NCBI GenBank assembly: GCA_963971225.1
Contig: OZ020267.1
Span: 106,417,892-106,481,891, forward strand
Length of the DNA stretch: 64,000 nt
Source: Melieria omissa
Taxonomy: Eukaryota > Arthropoda > Insecta > Diptera > Ulidiidae
Direction: 5' to 3'
Shown: piece by piece, positions 10,464 through 19,153 of the stretch
Position numbering within the stretch: the stretch's first letter is position 1
Layout of the letters: every line of letters starts with the position of its first letter
Notes under the pieces: model-generated
Told to the model about the DNA's origin: nothing
The model's input: only the letters and a program-made list of their open reading frames with translations
Databases searched by the model: none
Translations under genes and position numbers: made by a program

Positions 10464-11345
10464 AGGATGACGTTTTTTGAGGCGCAGGTAAACACTACCC
10501 GTCCCCCAAGACATCTTTCCGAACCGTTGATACAACTTGTCCTCTGCCTCTTTGTTGATTTGGAGGATCAGATCAAGTGTACCGTCGGCGTTGGGTTTCC
10601 CCGCGTGGATCATCTTCCAGTCCGTCGTCGGGACATCGGGATTCTGCCGCTGGAAAAGCAGTAGGGCGTTTCCCGGTTTCACCGCGCTTGGTACACGTAC
10701 CTTAGCCCGCGGTGGACCGGGAATACCGTCCCTATCCACTATAACCAGGTTAGCGCCCGGCCACAGTCCTCGTAGTTTCGGGACCACCTCCTTGACCCAT
10801 TTAAGCGTGAGGTCGTCATTGCACTTTAGAATCTTGACTCCCCTGTACCACTTCGCTCCTTCAAAGGAGGGCGAAGGTTTGTTAGGTTCGTCGATCGCCT
10901 GTGCAACAATGGCCTCGATAATTTTGCTGTCCACTAGCTTCCACTGTTCCGCCGTCATCTGGCCATTTTCGTGTCGTCGGTCAACGAGCGCCACGGTCAA
11001 GTGCCGTTTGGCTACTTCGCTGGTCGTCGCCACTCTTTTGGACGAGGTCTGCCGGTCAGATGGAGTAGCTGTGGTGTGAGTGCGAGGACGTTTGGCCGCG
11101 GGTCTTTCTCCCTCCGTGGACCTCTGTCTCTTCGCCTCCGTTCCCTTCATAGCCGTCGCTACGTTTTCTTCTATTTTGTTCACGAAGGTGGGATGCGTGG
11201 TCGCAAACCGTTCGTTTTGCGAGAAGTGCTCCCTGCCTTTCGTGACCATCTCAGTTGCCCATCGTAGGTCCTCTCGCTCCGTGGGCGAAAGAGTGTCCTT
11301 ATTCTCCAGGCGCAACTTGATGCGTATTGCCGCTTTGTACTAGGC
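10464..11345 (-). pseudogene. LINE A ORF1, DUF4780-like gag protein (C-terminal part)
   Basis: After the initial acidic and basic segments (RPAAKRPRTHT), the frame has a domain that I recognise as the DUF4780 type common in ORF1 of fly LINEs: LTVALVDRRHENGQMTAEQW, ILKCNDDLTLKWVKEVV, WPGANLVIVDRDGIPGPPRA, and it ends VYLRLKKRHP. It is the likely RNA-binding gag-like protein of the element. A TAG at 11,341-11,343 (KALA*YKAAIRIK) breaks it from the N-terminal half, which lies at 14,941-15,249 beyond the LINE B insertion. The stop probably replaces a sense codon in an otherwise continuous frame. It ends at the ORF1/ORF2 deletion junction. Confidence 0.8.
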
Positions 11346-11378
11346 GAGCGCTTTCAGGCCCTCCTTATTGGGCTTCTT

Positions 11379-14300
11379 GAGCCTGTATTGTATACAGAAG
11401 GTGCATTAATTTGTTTCTTTTGTCTCATTACAGTACTGGTGACCTGTGTGTGGCTGCATGCGAACGACGCGATGGGCGAGACCTGATCCTGTCGTCCGCA
11501 TACATGCCATTCGAAGGGGAGGAACCACCGCCGAAGGAAGTCCGGGACCTTGCTGCGCACGCCCGATCACGGAGGCTCGACCTTATCATCGGGTGTGATG
11601 CCAATGCACACCACATGCTGTGGGGAAGTTCCGACACCAACAGTAGGGGTGAGTCAATTTTTGAGTTTCTTCTAGGCTCTAACCTTGTGCTGTGCAATAG
11701 AGGCAATACGCCGACTTTCCACAATAGGGTTAGGGAGGAAGTCATAGATATTACCTTAGTTACCGACTCCAACACTATCTCCGTGGTCGACTGGAAAGTA
11801 CTGACGGAATGTTCGTTCTCGGACCACAACCGTATAGTCTTTTCAGTGGCCATAGAGGTTGGATGTCCACAAACTTATAGGAATCCGAGAAAGACTAACT
11901 GGCCTAAATTCAGTGCACTAGTTTCTCAGAAACTGGCATCGCGCAAAGCGATCGCTACATTCGAGAGAAACAACATTGACAGGTCAGTTGGTCTTCTAAC
12001 GAAAGTGCTTAACAAGTCTTTTAATGAATCTTGTCCTAAAAGTCGAGCTCCACGGAAAACCAACGCGGTGTGGTGGACCCCAGAGCTAAGACAACTTAGA
12101 ACAGATACCAGACGTCTCTTCAATAAGGCTAAACTTAGCCGAACTGAAGAAGACTGGGGAGCCTACAAGGCTAGCTTTAATAAGTTTAAGAAGACTATTA
12201 GGGCGGCCAAGCGGGATAATTGGAGGAAGTACTGTGAATCCCTCGACAATGTCAACGAGGCCGCCAGACTTCGGAAGGTGCTAGCCGGGGCATCACATAC
12301 CCCTAGCAGCATTAGGAAGTCTGACGGCTCGTGGACAGAATCGAGGGAGGAGCTTCTAGAGACTCTCATGAACACCCACTTTCCCGGTTGCACGAGTGTT
12401 GTTGAGACGACCACGCCTCATAGACAGCACTCGTCACGACCGGATGCTTTTGTTCGGGGGATTATCGATGAGGTCAAAGTGGCATGGGCGATAGACACCT
12501 TCAACCCGTACAAATCTCCGGGTCCCGATGGTGTCATTCCGGCTATGCTGCAATGGTCTAAGGAGGCAGTGGTCAAAGTCTTGGTGCGAATCTTTCGGGA
12601 ATCTCTCCAACAGGGCTATGTACCGCGCGCCTGGAAAGAGGTTAAGGTGGTGTTCATCCCCAAGGCGGGGAAGTCAAACCACATCACTGCAAAAGACTAC
12701 AGACCGATCAGCCTGTCATCGTTCTTTCTTAAGACTTTGGAGAGGCTGGTGGATGTCTATGTCAGGGGAGTGGCACAGTCCAGGGGACTCTGCAGGACGC
12801 AACATGCGTATTGCAGGGGAAAATCTGTAGACAGCGCCTTACATGAGGTCGTTCAGACGATCGAAAAATCGCTTAGCGTCAAGGAGTATACGTTAGCCGC
12901 TTTCCTCGATATTGAGGGGGCCTTTAATAACGTCACTCTAGAGGCAATAACCAGTGCACTTAGAAAATTCGAAGTGGACGAGAAAGTGGTAAGGTGGACC
13001 AGCGATATGCTTAGTAGCAGAAGGGTTCACTCCAGCCTAGGCTCGTGCTCGGTGAGGAGGTTAACCACAAGGGGCACACCTCAGGGGGGCGTCCTTTCGC
13101 CTCTGCTGTGGCTGCTTGTGATAAACAACATCCTCGAGATCTTCGAATCCAGGAGGCTGCGAGTAGTAGCATATGCGGACGACGTCACTATCCTGATCCC
13201 TGGAAAATTTCTTTCCACCATCAGTGATCTCATGGAGTCTGCTTTAGGAGAACTCTCTAGGTGGGCAGAGCATAACGGTCTAGGAGTTAACCCCTCAAAG
13301 ACGGTTATGGTACTGTTCACCCGGAGATACAAGATACCGGAGTTTAGGCTGCCGAAACTCAGCGGCATCACTATCACCCTCTCACCCGAGGTGAAATACC
13401 TTGGCACCACACTCGACTCCAAGCTTTCTTGGAGACGCAACGTGGAAGAGCGGGTGAAGAAGAGCCTGAATGCCTTCTACGTCTGTCAGAAGGCCTTCGG
13501 GAAAAAGTGGGGATTGCGGCCGGGCATTGTCCACTGGATGTATACAGCGATCATTCGGCCGATCTTATGTTACGGAGCCATTGTCTGGTGGCCGGCCACG
13601 GACACCAGGTCCTTGGCGACGCAACTGATGAAGGTGCAGAGACTGGCGGCTATGGGAATAGCAGGAACCGTCAAAAGCACCCCCCAGGCAGGCCTAGAGA
13701 TGATTCTACATCTCCACCCAATAGAGCAGTTCATTAAGTGCTGTGCTGCTAAAGGCGCTCTCAGGCTGAGAGAGGCCAACTTGTGGAAAGAGCACGCTTA
13801 TGGACACTCTGGGATCCTAAGGTCATTTACGAGGCCAGGTACGGAACATCAATTAGATTCCTGCACGGACTATCTGATTCCATACCTGGATTTTGATTCG
13901 CGCGCACTTACCTCCTTTCCCTCAAGGGAAGAATGGGGACTTACAAGTGTGATAAGAGACGCCTCCATCACCATCTTCACAGATGGTTCTAAGATGGAGG
14001 AAGGTACAGGAGCTGGTCTCCACTCAGATGCACTAGGGGCTCAACGGTCTTTCAGACTCCCGGACCTCTGTAGCATCTTTCAGGCGGAGATTTATGCAAT
14101 CTGGAAAGCTGCTGAATTAATCCGCGACAGCGGATTATCACCCACGGATATCACAATCTGTGTGGATAGTCAGGCAGCCCTTAAAGCGCTGGAATCAGCG
14201 ACTGTGAAATCAAAGGTAGTGCAGAGTTGTCGCAGTGCACTTCGCGGCATCGGACATCACCGAGTAACTCTCTGCTGGGTTCCGGGCCACTCTGGAGTGG

Positions 14301-14927
14301 CAGGAAACGAGGCAGCGGATGAGATGGCAAGAAAGGGGGTCGCCCTGCCTCTCACCGAAGTGGATAACTCTGTGCTCCTTCCGATATCTGCCCTGTATTT
14401 GCGTATTGACAGGTTGAGCAAAACTTACATCGAGTCCTCATGGCGGAGCAGAACTGATTGCAGTACCTGCCGGGCAATATGGCCTTCCCTTTCCGTGAGG
14501 AAAACGCGATATGTACTGTCCCTGAGTCGAACCTCTATTAGGCAGCTTGTTGGAGTCATCACTGGACACTGCGCCATTGGATCTATGCTGGTCAAATGGT
14601 GCTTCTCGTCCAGTGATGTCTGCAGAAGCTGTGGAGATGAGGAAGAAGTGGAAACGATCCAACACTACCTGTGCCACTGCCCGGCTCTGCAGGAACGCCG
14701 ACTCCGTACCTTGGGGTCAAGGTTCCTGGTAGACTTGGCCTGCGCAGCAGTAGTTGAAATATCGGATCTACTCTCCTTCATCAAGAGGTCGAACTGGTTT
14801 GCCCCGAACTGAGAGCCACTGGTTAGCTCCGGAATCTTCCATGAAGGGATTCACAATGGGCCATTTTGGCCTCCGAGTGGAAGTGCTGCCCTTGGGACGC
14901 ACACACCCTTCCCTACCTAACCTAACC
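11379..14927 (+). mobile_element. LINE B: 5'-truncated non-LTR retrotransposon inserted in LINE A
   Basis: 3,549 bp flanked by a perfect 13-bp target duplication, TATTGGGCTTCTT, at 11,366-11,378 and 14,928-14,940. The target is the ORF1 of LINE A on the opposite strand. The element lacks its 5' end (ORF1 and about the first 70-80 residues of ORF2) but keeps a long open ORF2 and a 3' UTR with a hairpin (GGGCCA-TTT-TGGCCT) and the tail CCTACCTAACCTAACC. The intact ORF and clean duplication point to a fairly recent insertion, later than LINE A. Confidence 0.93.
11381..14812 (+). CDS. LINE B ORF2: endonuclease (partial), reverse transcriptase, RNase H
   Basis: About 1,143 open codons from the truncation point. 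I read it from 11,381 because the frame is open to the insertion edge (ACIVYRRCINLFLLSHYSTG); no true start codon is present. Order of domains: the C-terminal three-quarters of an APE endonuclease (IIGCDANAHHMLWGS, ITLVTDS, SFSDHNRIVF); RT from about residue 360 with SPGPDGVIPAML, YRPISLSSFFLKTLERL, AAFLDIEGAFNNVT, GTPQGGVLSPLLWLLV and the catalytic YADD; RNase H at about 870-1,000 (TDGSKMEEGTGAG, FQAEIYAIWKA, CVDSQAALKAL, WVPGHSGVAGNEAADEMA); and a Cys/His cluster near the end (CRSCGDEEEVETIQHYLCHC). It would nick target DNA and copy element RNA. The missing endonuclease N-terminus makes this copy non-autonomous. Confidence 0.92.
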   Translation, partial: ACIVYRRCINLFLLSHYSTGDLCVAACERRDGRDLILSSAYMPFEGEEPPPKEVRDLAAHARSRRLDLIIGCDANAHHMLWGSSDTNSRGESIFEFLLGSNLVLCNRGNTPTFHNRVREEVIDITLVTDSNTISVVDWKVLTECSFSDHNRIVFSVAIEVGCPQTYRNPRKTNWPKFSALVSQKLASRKAIATFERNNIDRSVGLLTKVLNKSFNESCPKSRAPRKTNAVWWTPELRQLRTDTRRLFNKAKLSRTEEDWGAYKASFNKFKKTIRAAKRDNWRKYCESLDNVNEAARLRKVLAGASHTPSSIRKSDGSWTESREELLETLMNTHFPGCTSVVETTTPHRQHSSRPDAFVRGIIDEVKVAWAIDTFNPYKSPGPDGVIPAMLQWSKEAVVKVLVRIFRESLQQGYVPRAWKEVKVVFIPKAGKSNHITAKDYRPISLSSFFLKTLERLVDVYVRGVAQSRGLCRTQHAYCRGKSVDSALHEVVQTIEKSLSVKEYTLAAFLDIEGAFNNVTLEAITSALRKFEVDEKVVRWTSDMLSSRRVHSSLGSCSVRRLTTRGTPQGGVLSPLLWLLVINNILEIFESRRLRVVAYADDVTILIPGKFLSTISDLMESALGELSRWAEHNGLGVNPSKTVMVLFTRRYKIPEFRLPKLSGITITLSPEVKYLGTTLDSKLSWRRNVEERVKKSLNAFYVCQKAFGKKWGLRPGIVHWMYTAIIRPILCYGAIVWWPATDTRSLATQLMKVQRLAAMGIAGTVKSTPQAGLEMILHLHPIEQFIKCCAAKGALRLREANLWKEHAYGHSGILRSFTRPGTEHQLDSCTDYLIPYLDFDSRALTSFPSREEWGLTSVIRDASITIFTDGSKMEEGTGAGLHSDALGAQRSFRLPDLCSIFQAEIYAIWKAAELIRDSGLSPTDITICVDSQAALKALESATVKSKVVQSCRSALRGIGHHRVTLCWVPGHSGVAGNEAADEMARKGVALPLTEVDNSVLLPISALYLRIDRLSKTYIESSWRSRTDCSTCRAIWPSLSVRKTRYVLSLSRTSIRQLVGVITGHCAIGSMLVKWCFSSSDVCRSCGDEEEVETIQHYLCHCPALQERRLRTLGSRFLVDLACAAVVEISDLLSFIKRSNWFAPN

Positions 14928-14940
14928 TATTGGGCTTCTT

Positions 14941-15249
14941 CCTTTGCTCGCTCCTACTAGTGGATGCGATGCTCGGGTCGAGAGCCTTCGGGGACTTCAG
15001 CAGCTCCTCCTCAGCTATCGTATTTGTGGTTGCCACGCTGCATACGCTGTCGAGGTCTGAGTCTGTGTCGACTGCAGTACCCCTAGTGACTAACCTAGCC
15101 TTCGTAAAATTTGCAGTCGCATGACGACTGCTAGAGCCTGCAACCACTCTAGCAGAGGTGTGACCGCTGGCGACACGCAGAGGGGAATCAAATTCCCCAC
15201 CGTGCCCGCCGGTGGTAGCAGTCACTTCTTCCACCGACGTTTGGGTCAA
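14941..15249 (-). pseudogene. LINE A ORF1, N-terminal part
   Basis: This minus-strand frame gives TQTSVEEVTATTGGHGGE, a Ser/Thr-rich middle and RSEQRKKPN, then is cut by LINE B at the TATTGGGCTTCTT duplication. Joining across the insertion gives a lysine-rich stretch that leads to the TAG described for the C-terminal half. The frame is open upstream to about 15,318 without an evident ATG, so the true start is unclear. Low-complexity composition is usual for the N-terminus of LINE gag-like proteins. Confidence 0.65.
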
Positions 15250-15546
15250 TATCCTGACCCGCTCTTTCCCCTTCTTCGACTCCAGACTGGTTTTTATTTC
15301 AGGGACTCCTCCCTTAGCGTTTTATGCCTACCCGCCAGGCACCACTTAGCATGACTGAGGTAGGACTCCACAAGCCACCCCTCGGGCGGCATGTAAGCTG
15401 GACCTCAGGCATGACTTGTGGAGCCCCACCTCACTCTTAGCTAGACATCGCCGTGCCTTGCCAGTTTACCTGCGCATAGACACGGCGGTGCCCATTGCCC
15501 GGTCGGCACCCGCGAGGAGGGTTAAACTAAGTGGATTTTTGCCGAC
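15250..15546 (-). other. LINE A 5' untranslated region
   Basis: GC-richer than the surrounding copia DNA. It starts immediately at the copia target duplication and runs into ORF1. It includes an inverted pair of segments (CTCCACAAG near 15,367 and CTTGTGGAGCC near 15,415) that could fold. An internal promoter is expected for this class but none can be defined by eye. Confidence 0.6.
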
Positions 15547-16930
15547 CATTAGACCGCCTATCAATGATTGAAAAGTTTTAACATCAACATCAGTACAATC
15601 TTTTCGGGTACACCTTTCCAGTAGGGTACCATTCGGAAATGGCGTCGACGTCGGTTTACATTCCGTCATGTTCCACGTTCTGAGAAGATCTGCAGTATAT
15701 TTTCTCTGGTGAATTGTAATCTCTCCTCTCAAGCCGTCGCGTTCTACTTCCATTCCTAGGTAGTATGAAACCGGACCACGATCTATTGCATCAACGAACT
15801 CATTCAGTTTCCGAATTATTTCTTCCATTGTTGATTTTCGCGAACACGCTAACAACATATCATCTACATATATCGCCACAACATTTATCTCATTATTTTT
15901 GTTCATAACATAAACACAATTGTCGGACAAGCATCTACGGAATCCAATACAGCATAAAATTTCGTTTAATTTTCGATTCCATTCTCGGCCCGCCTGTTTC
16001 AGGCCATACAAAGATTTTCGAAGTTTGCACACTTTGTGGGACTGTTCTTCATTTACAAACATTTCAGGTTGTGACATATATTCATATTCATTCAGTGTTC
16101 CATTCAAGTAAGCAGCAGCAATATCGAGAGGATTAATCAACAGTTTGTGCTGCACGGCCAGTGCTAACATCAATCGAATTGTTGAGTGTCTTACAACGGG
16201 GGCATATGTCTCAAAGTAATCAATGTTGTGTTTCTGGAAGCACCCCTGCGCGACTAGTCTCGCTTTATATTTTTCAATATTACCATCTGCGCGCCGCTTT
16301 GTTGTAAACACCCATTTATTGCCTATTACATTTTTTCCAGCTGGCTTATCAACAAGCTCCCATGTATTGTTCTTCATCAGTGCATCGTATTCAGCTTTCA
16401 TAGCTTCTCTCCACTTTGTTGCATTTTCGCTTTCCAATGCCGCTCTCACAGACGTAGGATCACACAAAACAGCATTGACAACTTCATGCTCGGGCTCAGC
16501 CACGTGCTCATTATCAACTGCAAAAATTTTTCGTGGTCTACCTGGACACCCACTTCGCTCGATTCGTGGTCGGCCTCTTTTTCTTTTCGCTGCAACATGT
16601 ACTTCTGGTTCAGTATATGATTCAGCATCATTCTCACTGTGTTCCGCAATTTCATTATCAGCGACCGTGTCAATGTCAAAGCTAAGCTGTGCGTCTGCAC
16701 TTCGCACCTCGTCAACTGCACTTCGTGTTCCAGCAACAACAACACCCTCACGCTGTTGATTGCTAACTCCGAAATTACCGTCATGTTGATTAGCAACAAC
16801 TATATGTGGAATACAGAATTCCTCTCTGTCATGATTATCATGTGACAATGCATCAGGTCGATTATTGAGGAACGAATTTTCAAAAAATATTACGTCACGT
16901 GCTATTACAATGACTCTTCGCTGGCTATCA
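15547..16930 (-). pseudogene. copia-type pol: integrase C-terminal part and reverse transcriptase
   Basis: The minus-strand frame begins in the integrase/RT linker (RRVIVIARDVIFFENSF) and contains a complete copia-type RT: NNTWELVDKPAGKNVIGNKW, YKARLVAQGCFQ, ETYAPVVRHSTIR, DIAAAYLNGTL, KLRKSLYGLKQAGREWN, the catalytic VAIYVDDMLLACS and YYLGMEVERD. It ends in the conserved FQSLIGGLM, where LINE A is inserted. The last 28 or so codons of the open frame belong to LINE A. The junction with the preceding integrase frame near 16,930 needs a frameshift. Confidence 0.93.
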
Positions 16931-17543
16931 TACAATGGTATGCCTTGCTTTGACTAGAATAGCCAACAAATATTAGCTTTCGACCTTTTGGTTCAAATTT
17001 TGACAATTTGTTATTCTTTTCTAATGCAACGCATTCGTAGCCAAACACTTTCAAGTGTGAAACTGATGGCTTTGAGCCAACCCAACACTCGTATGGCGTT
17101 TTACCTTGAAGAATTTTTGTAGGCGAACGATTTCGCAGGTACGTTGCCTCTGACCATAAGCTTTGGTGCAAATTTGAATCGGCCAGCATACATCGGCTCA
17201 TTTCGACTAACGTCCTAGTTGCCCTTTCGGCAATGCCATTTTGCTGCGGCGTGTATGCAACTGTCGTCTGATGGGCTATACCATTTTCTTTTAAAAACGA
17301 ACTAAACTCGGAATTAATATATTCCCTGCCGTTATCGCTGCGCAAAATTTTTATGCGAGCGCCAGTTTAATTTTCGGCTTTCCTTTTAAAATCTTTAAAT
17401 ACGCTCAACGCTTCTGATTTGTGCTTTATAAAATATGTGGTCATATATCTAGAATAGTCATCTATGAACGTTATGAAATATAATGACCCACCTTGTGATG
17501 CCGTGCGCATCGGCCCACATACATCGGTATGAACAATTTCAAG
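16905..17543 (-). pseudogene. copia-type integrase core
   Basis: The reading EIVHTDVCGPM (first catalytic D) is followed by ITFIDDYSRY, then ILRSDNGREYINSEF (second D) and AYTPQQNGIAERATRTLVEM (the E), and the conserved VFGYECVALE and VGYSSQSKAY region. The part between 17,543 and 17,346 is in the same frame but carries two in-frame TAA stops, one just before the first catalytic D (17,543-17,545) and one near 17,368, so the enzyme cannot be made. Confidence 0.9.
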
Positions 17544-17765
17544 TTAATTTTTGCTTTGAACATTGTTATACGATTGAAACGGTTTACAGGAAATTTTGCA
17601 TAGCGCACACGTAACGCATGAGAAGTTATTCGGCATTTGGATTTTCAAGCCTCGAACCATTTCCTTGCTTAACATTACACTCAAATCCCTAGCATTCAAA
17701 CGACCGAATCTTTTATGCCACACCTCGCATTCACTAGACTTTGCGTTACTCATCAAAACATACAT
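17544..17765 (-). pseudogene. copia-type pre-integrase zinc-binding segment
   Basis: The frame shows WHKRFGRLNARDL and CVTCALCKISC, matching the His-His-Cys-Cys module in front of copia integrases. It is out of frame with the protease ORF that overlaps it at 17,746-17,765, so a single-base indel separates them. Restoring continuity gives the usual linker FCKRE followed by MYVLMSNAK. Confidence 0.88.
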
Positions 17766-18465
17766 ATTCTCGTTTACAAAATTTTACAACAAATATACCA
17801 TAATTTTGTTCAGCTATAAACAATTTTAAATCCTGCTCGGTAGTAACAAAAGCTTTGTTTCTCGTAAACTTAACTAAATTTCCATTCTTAATAATTTTGC
17901 CAACAGACAAAAAATTCGATTTCAACTCTGGCACAAAGAGTACATCGGATAGAATAATGTCAGCATGAACTGATTTTACATTTACATTACCTATCGCTTT
18001 CGCTAAAACACTCTCACCAGATGCCAATGTCACCTTCTGCGTATGCTCTCGTATGGAAGTAAATAGCCTTTTGTTGTTACACATATGGGAAGACGCTCCA
18101 CTGTCCAAGATCCAAGTGTCGTTGTCAGCTGCACTCTCATTCCCATAAGTACATAGCACAACTTGCGAATTAACTGCATTTCGGCACTGCGAGCGTATGT
18201 GCCCTCTCCTACCGCAAGCATAACATTTGATGTTCTTTCGTTGCACATTTCGGCTAGTCGATGTATTCTGCTTCGTATTTCGCTCTTCCTTCTTGTTGCT
18301 TACTCCATATACAACATGCTCACCGTCGCTTGTTCTTCCGCCACGTCGTTCTTCTTCCTCAAATATTTTCACCTTCAATTGTTCGACCTTTGGCAGTTCA
18401 TCCCGGCTTTCAATAGCCACTACAAAGTTTTCCATCTCATCAGGCAAGCTGCACAGCAACAGTAT
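17746..18465 (-). pseudogene. copia-type gag C-terminus, zinc knuckle and protease
   Basis: It is in the same frame as the upstream gag block but separated by a TAG after VPEDI. It contains LCSLPDEMENFV, a CCHC knuckle CYACGRRGHIRSQC and the aspartic protease active site DTWILDSGASSHM, followed by NKRLFTSI and LSDVLFVPELKSNFLSVG. These are the landmarks of a copia gag-protease. The frame is lost at 17,746-17,765 by a frameshift. Confidence 0.92.
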
Positions 18466-18912
18466 GCTCTATATGTCTTCCGGCACACAGACGTCGAACT
18501 CTCTCAAACTTTCAGCTAGCGCACAAAACTGATTTACTTGGCTGCTGTATTTTTGACCACGTTGAAACAGGAACCGCACCAACTTCTTAAACAGGTTAAC
18601 TTTTCTGGCAGGACCCTTTGCTTGATGAATGTCCGTCAGCTTTCTCCATGCGTCTTTGGCAGACACACAATTTTTAATATGAATCAGCTCCGATGGTTTC
18701 ACGCTTAGAGTTAAAGTTGCAAGCGCTTTTTGGTCAACGGCACTCCAAAACGCTTTCTCCTCCGGTGTTGCATTGCCTCTGCACGGCGACTCGATCACGT
18801 GCCAGTAATCCAAGGTTACCAAAAGACTCTTCATTTGGATCGACCAGATAGCAAAATTATCTCCATCCAACTTATCAATTTGCAACAAAGAATTTGACAT
18901 TTTATCGACCAA
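18466..18912 (-). pseudogene. copia-type gag N-terminal part
   Basis: Starts MVDKMSNSLLQIDKLDGDNF and contains the copia gag (UBN2-type) signature: FAIWSIQMKSLLV, YWHVIE, FWSAVDQKALATL, AKDAWRKLTDIHQ. It ends VPEDI at a TAG at 18,466-18,468. The TAG is probably a point mutation of a Lys or Glu codon, because the family continues straight into the LCSLP motif found downstream in the same frame. The ATG lies about 60 bases from the primer-binding site, as expected. Confidence 0.92.
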
Positions 18913-18974
18913 CGATTTTCAAAAACTTTCACTTTAAATTTTCCAAAGACACGTGTGAACGCTGGAGCCTTACT

Positions 18975-18988
18975 CTGGGCCCATAACC
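18975..18988 (-). promoter_or_regulatory. primer-binding site (initiator-Met tRNA internal type)
   Basis: The minus-strand GGTTATGGGCCCAG lies two bases inside the 5' LTR. It is the sequence used by Drosophila copia, which primes with an internal fragment of initiator-Met tRNA rather than the tRNA 3' end. Confidence 0.85.
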
Positions 18989-18990
18989 GA

Positions 18991-19153
18991 TGTCAGAGTA
19001 GAGAGGACCAAACGAAGTAAACCACACGACTGTCTTGTTTCAATGTCTTTAATGGAGTGATTTCATGTACAGAGTATAGCTTACAAGCAAGTGTAATTAG
19101 GAATAGACAATTAGGAGTAACTGTATAATGTATGGACTTAGAAGTACATAACA
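18991..19153 (-). repeat. 5' LTR of the copia-type element
   Basis: 163 bp, matching the 7,676-7,861 LTR almost base for base except for a gap of about 23 bp. Minus-strand ends are TGTTATGTAC and CTCTGACA. Confidence 0.93.

Larger units (their letters stand above)
8584..15546 (-). mobile_element. LINE A: non-LTR retrotransposon inserted in copia pol, internally deleted
   Basis: The span is flanked by a perfect 14-bp target duplication in copia pol (8,570-8,583 and 15,547-15,560). Read on the minus strand it has a 5' UTR (15,546 to about 15,300), an ORF1, then directly the C-terminal RT tail and RNase H of ORF2, and a 3' UTR ending in CCTAACCTACCTAACCTA. LINE B (11,379-14,927) and a SINE (8,682-9,142) are inserted in it. 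Removing both with their duplications leaves about 2.9 kb. The endonuclease and the catalytic RT core are absent, so the copy was made or deleted as a defective element. The RNase H and ORF1 type fit the I/LOA/jockey part of the LINE tree; the exact clade is not settled. Confidence 0.88.
7676..19153 (-). mobile_element. copia-type LTR retrotransposon (dead), with nested insertions
   Basis: Two LTRs (7,676-7,861 and 18,991-19,153) bracket gag-pol read on the minus strand in copia order: gag, zinc knuckle, protease, integrase, RT, RNase H. The primer site next to the 5' LTR is GGTTATGGGCCCAG, which matches the internal initiator-Met tRNA site known for Drosophila copia. Without the 6,963-bp nested insertion and the second copy of its 14-bp target duplication, the element is about 4.5 kb. 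It is inactive: in-frame stops end gag and break integrase twice, frameshifts lie near 17,765 and 16,930, and a LINE interrupts the RT-RNase H junction. No clean 5-bp target duplication is visible outside the LTRs. Confidence 0.93.

Noticed and set aside
10537..11079. 180-codon plus-strand frame opposite LINE A ORF1
   Set aside because: Shadow of the real minus-strand ORF1; it has no recognisable domain.
11391..11434. Intron-like GTGCATTA...TTACAG at the start of LINE B
   Set aside because: About 33 bases is too short for a fly intron, and the same bases read through in frame as endonuclease sequence (CINLFLLSHYS).
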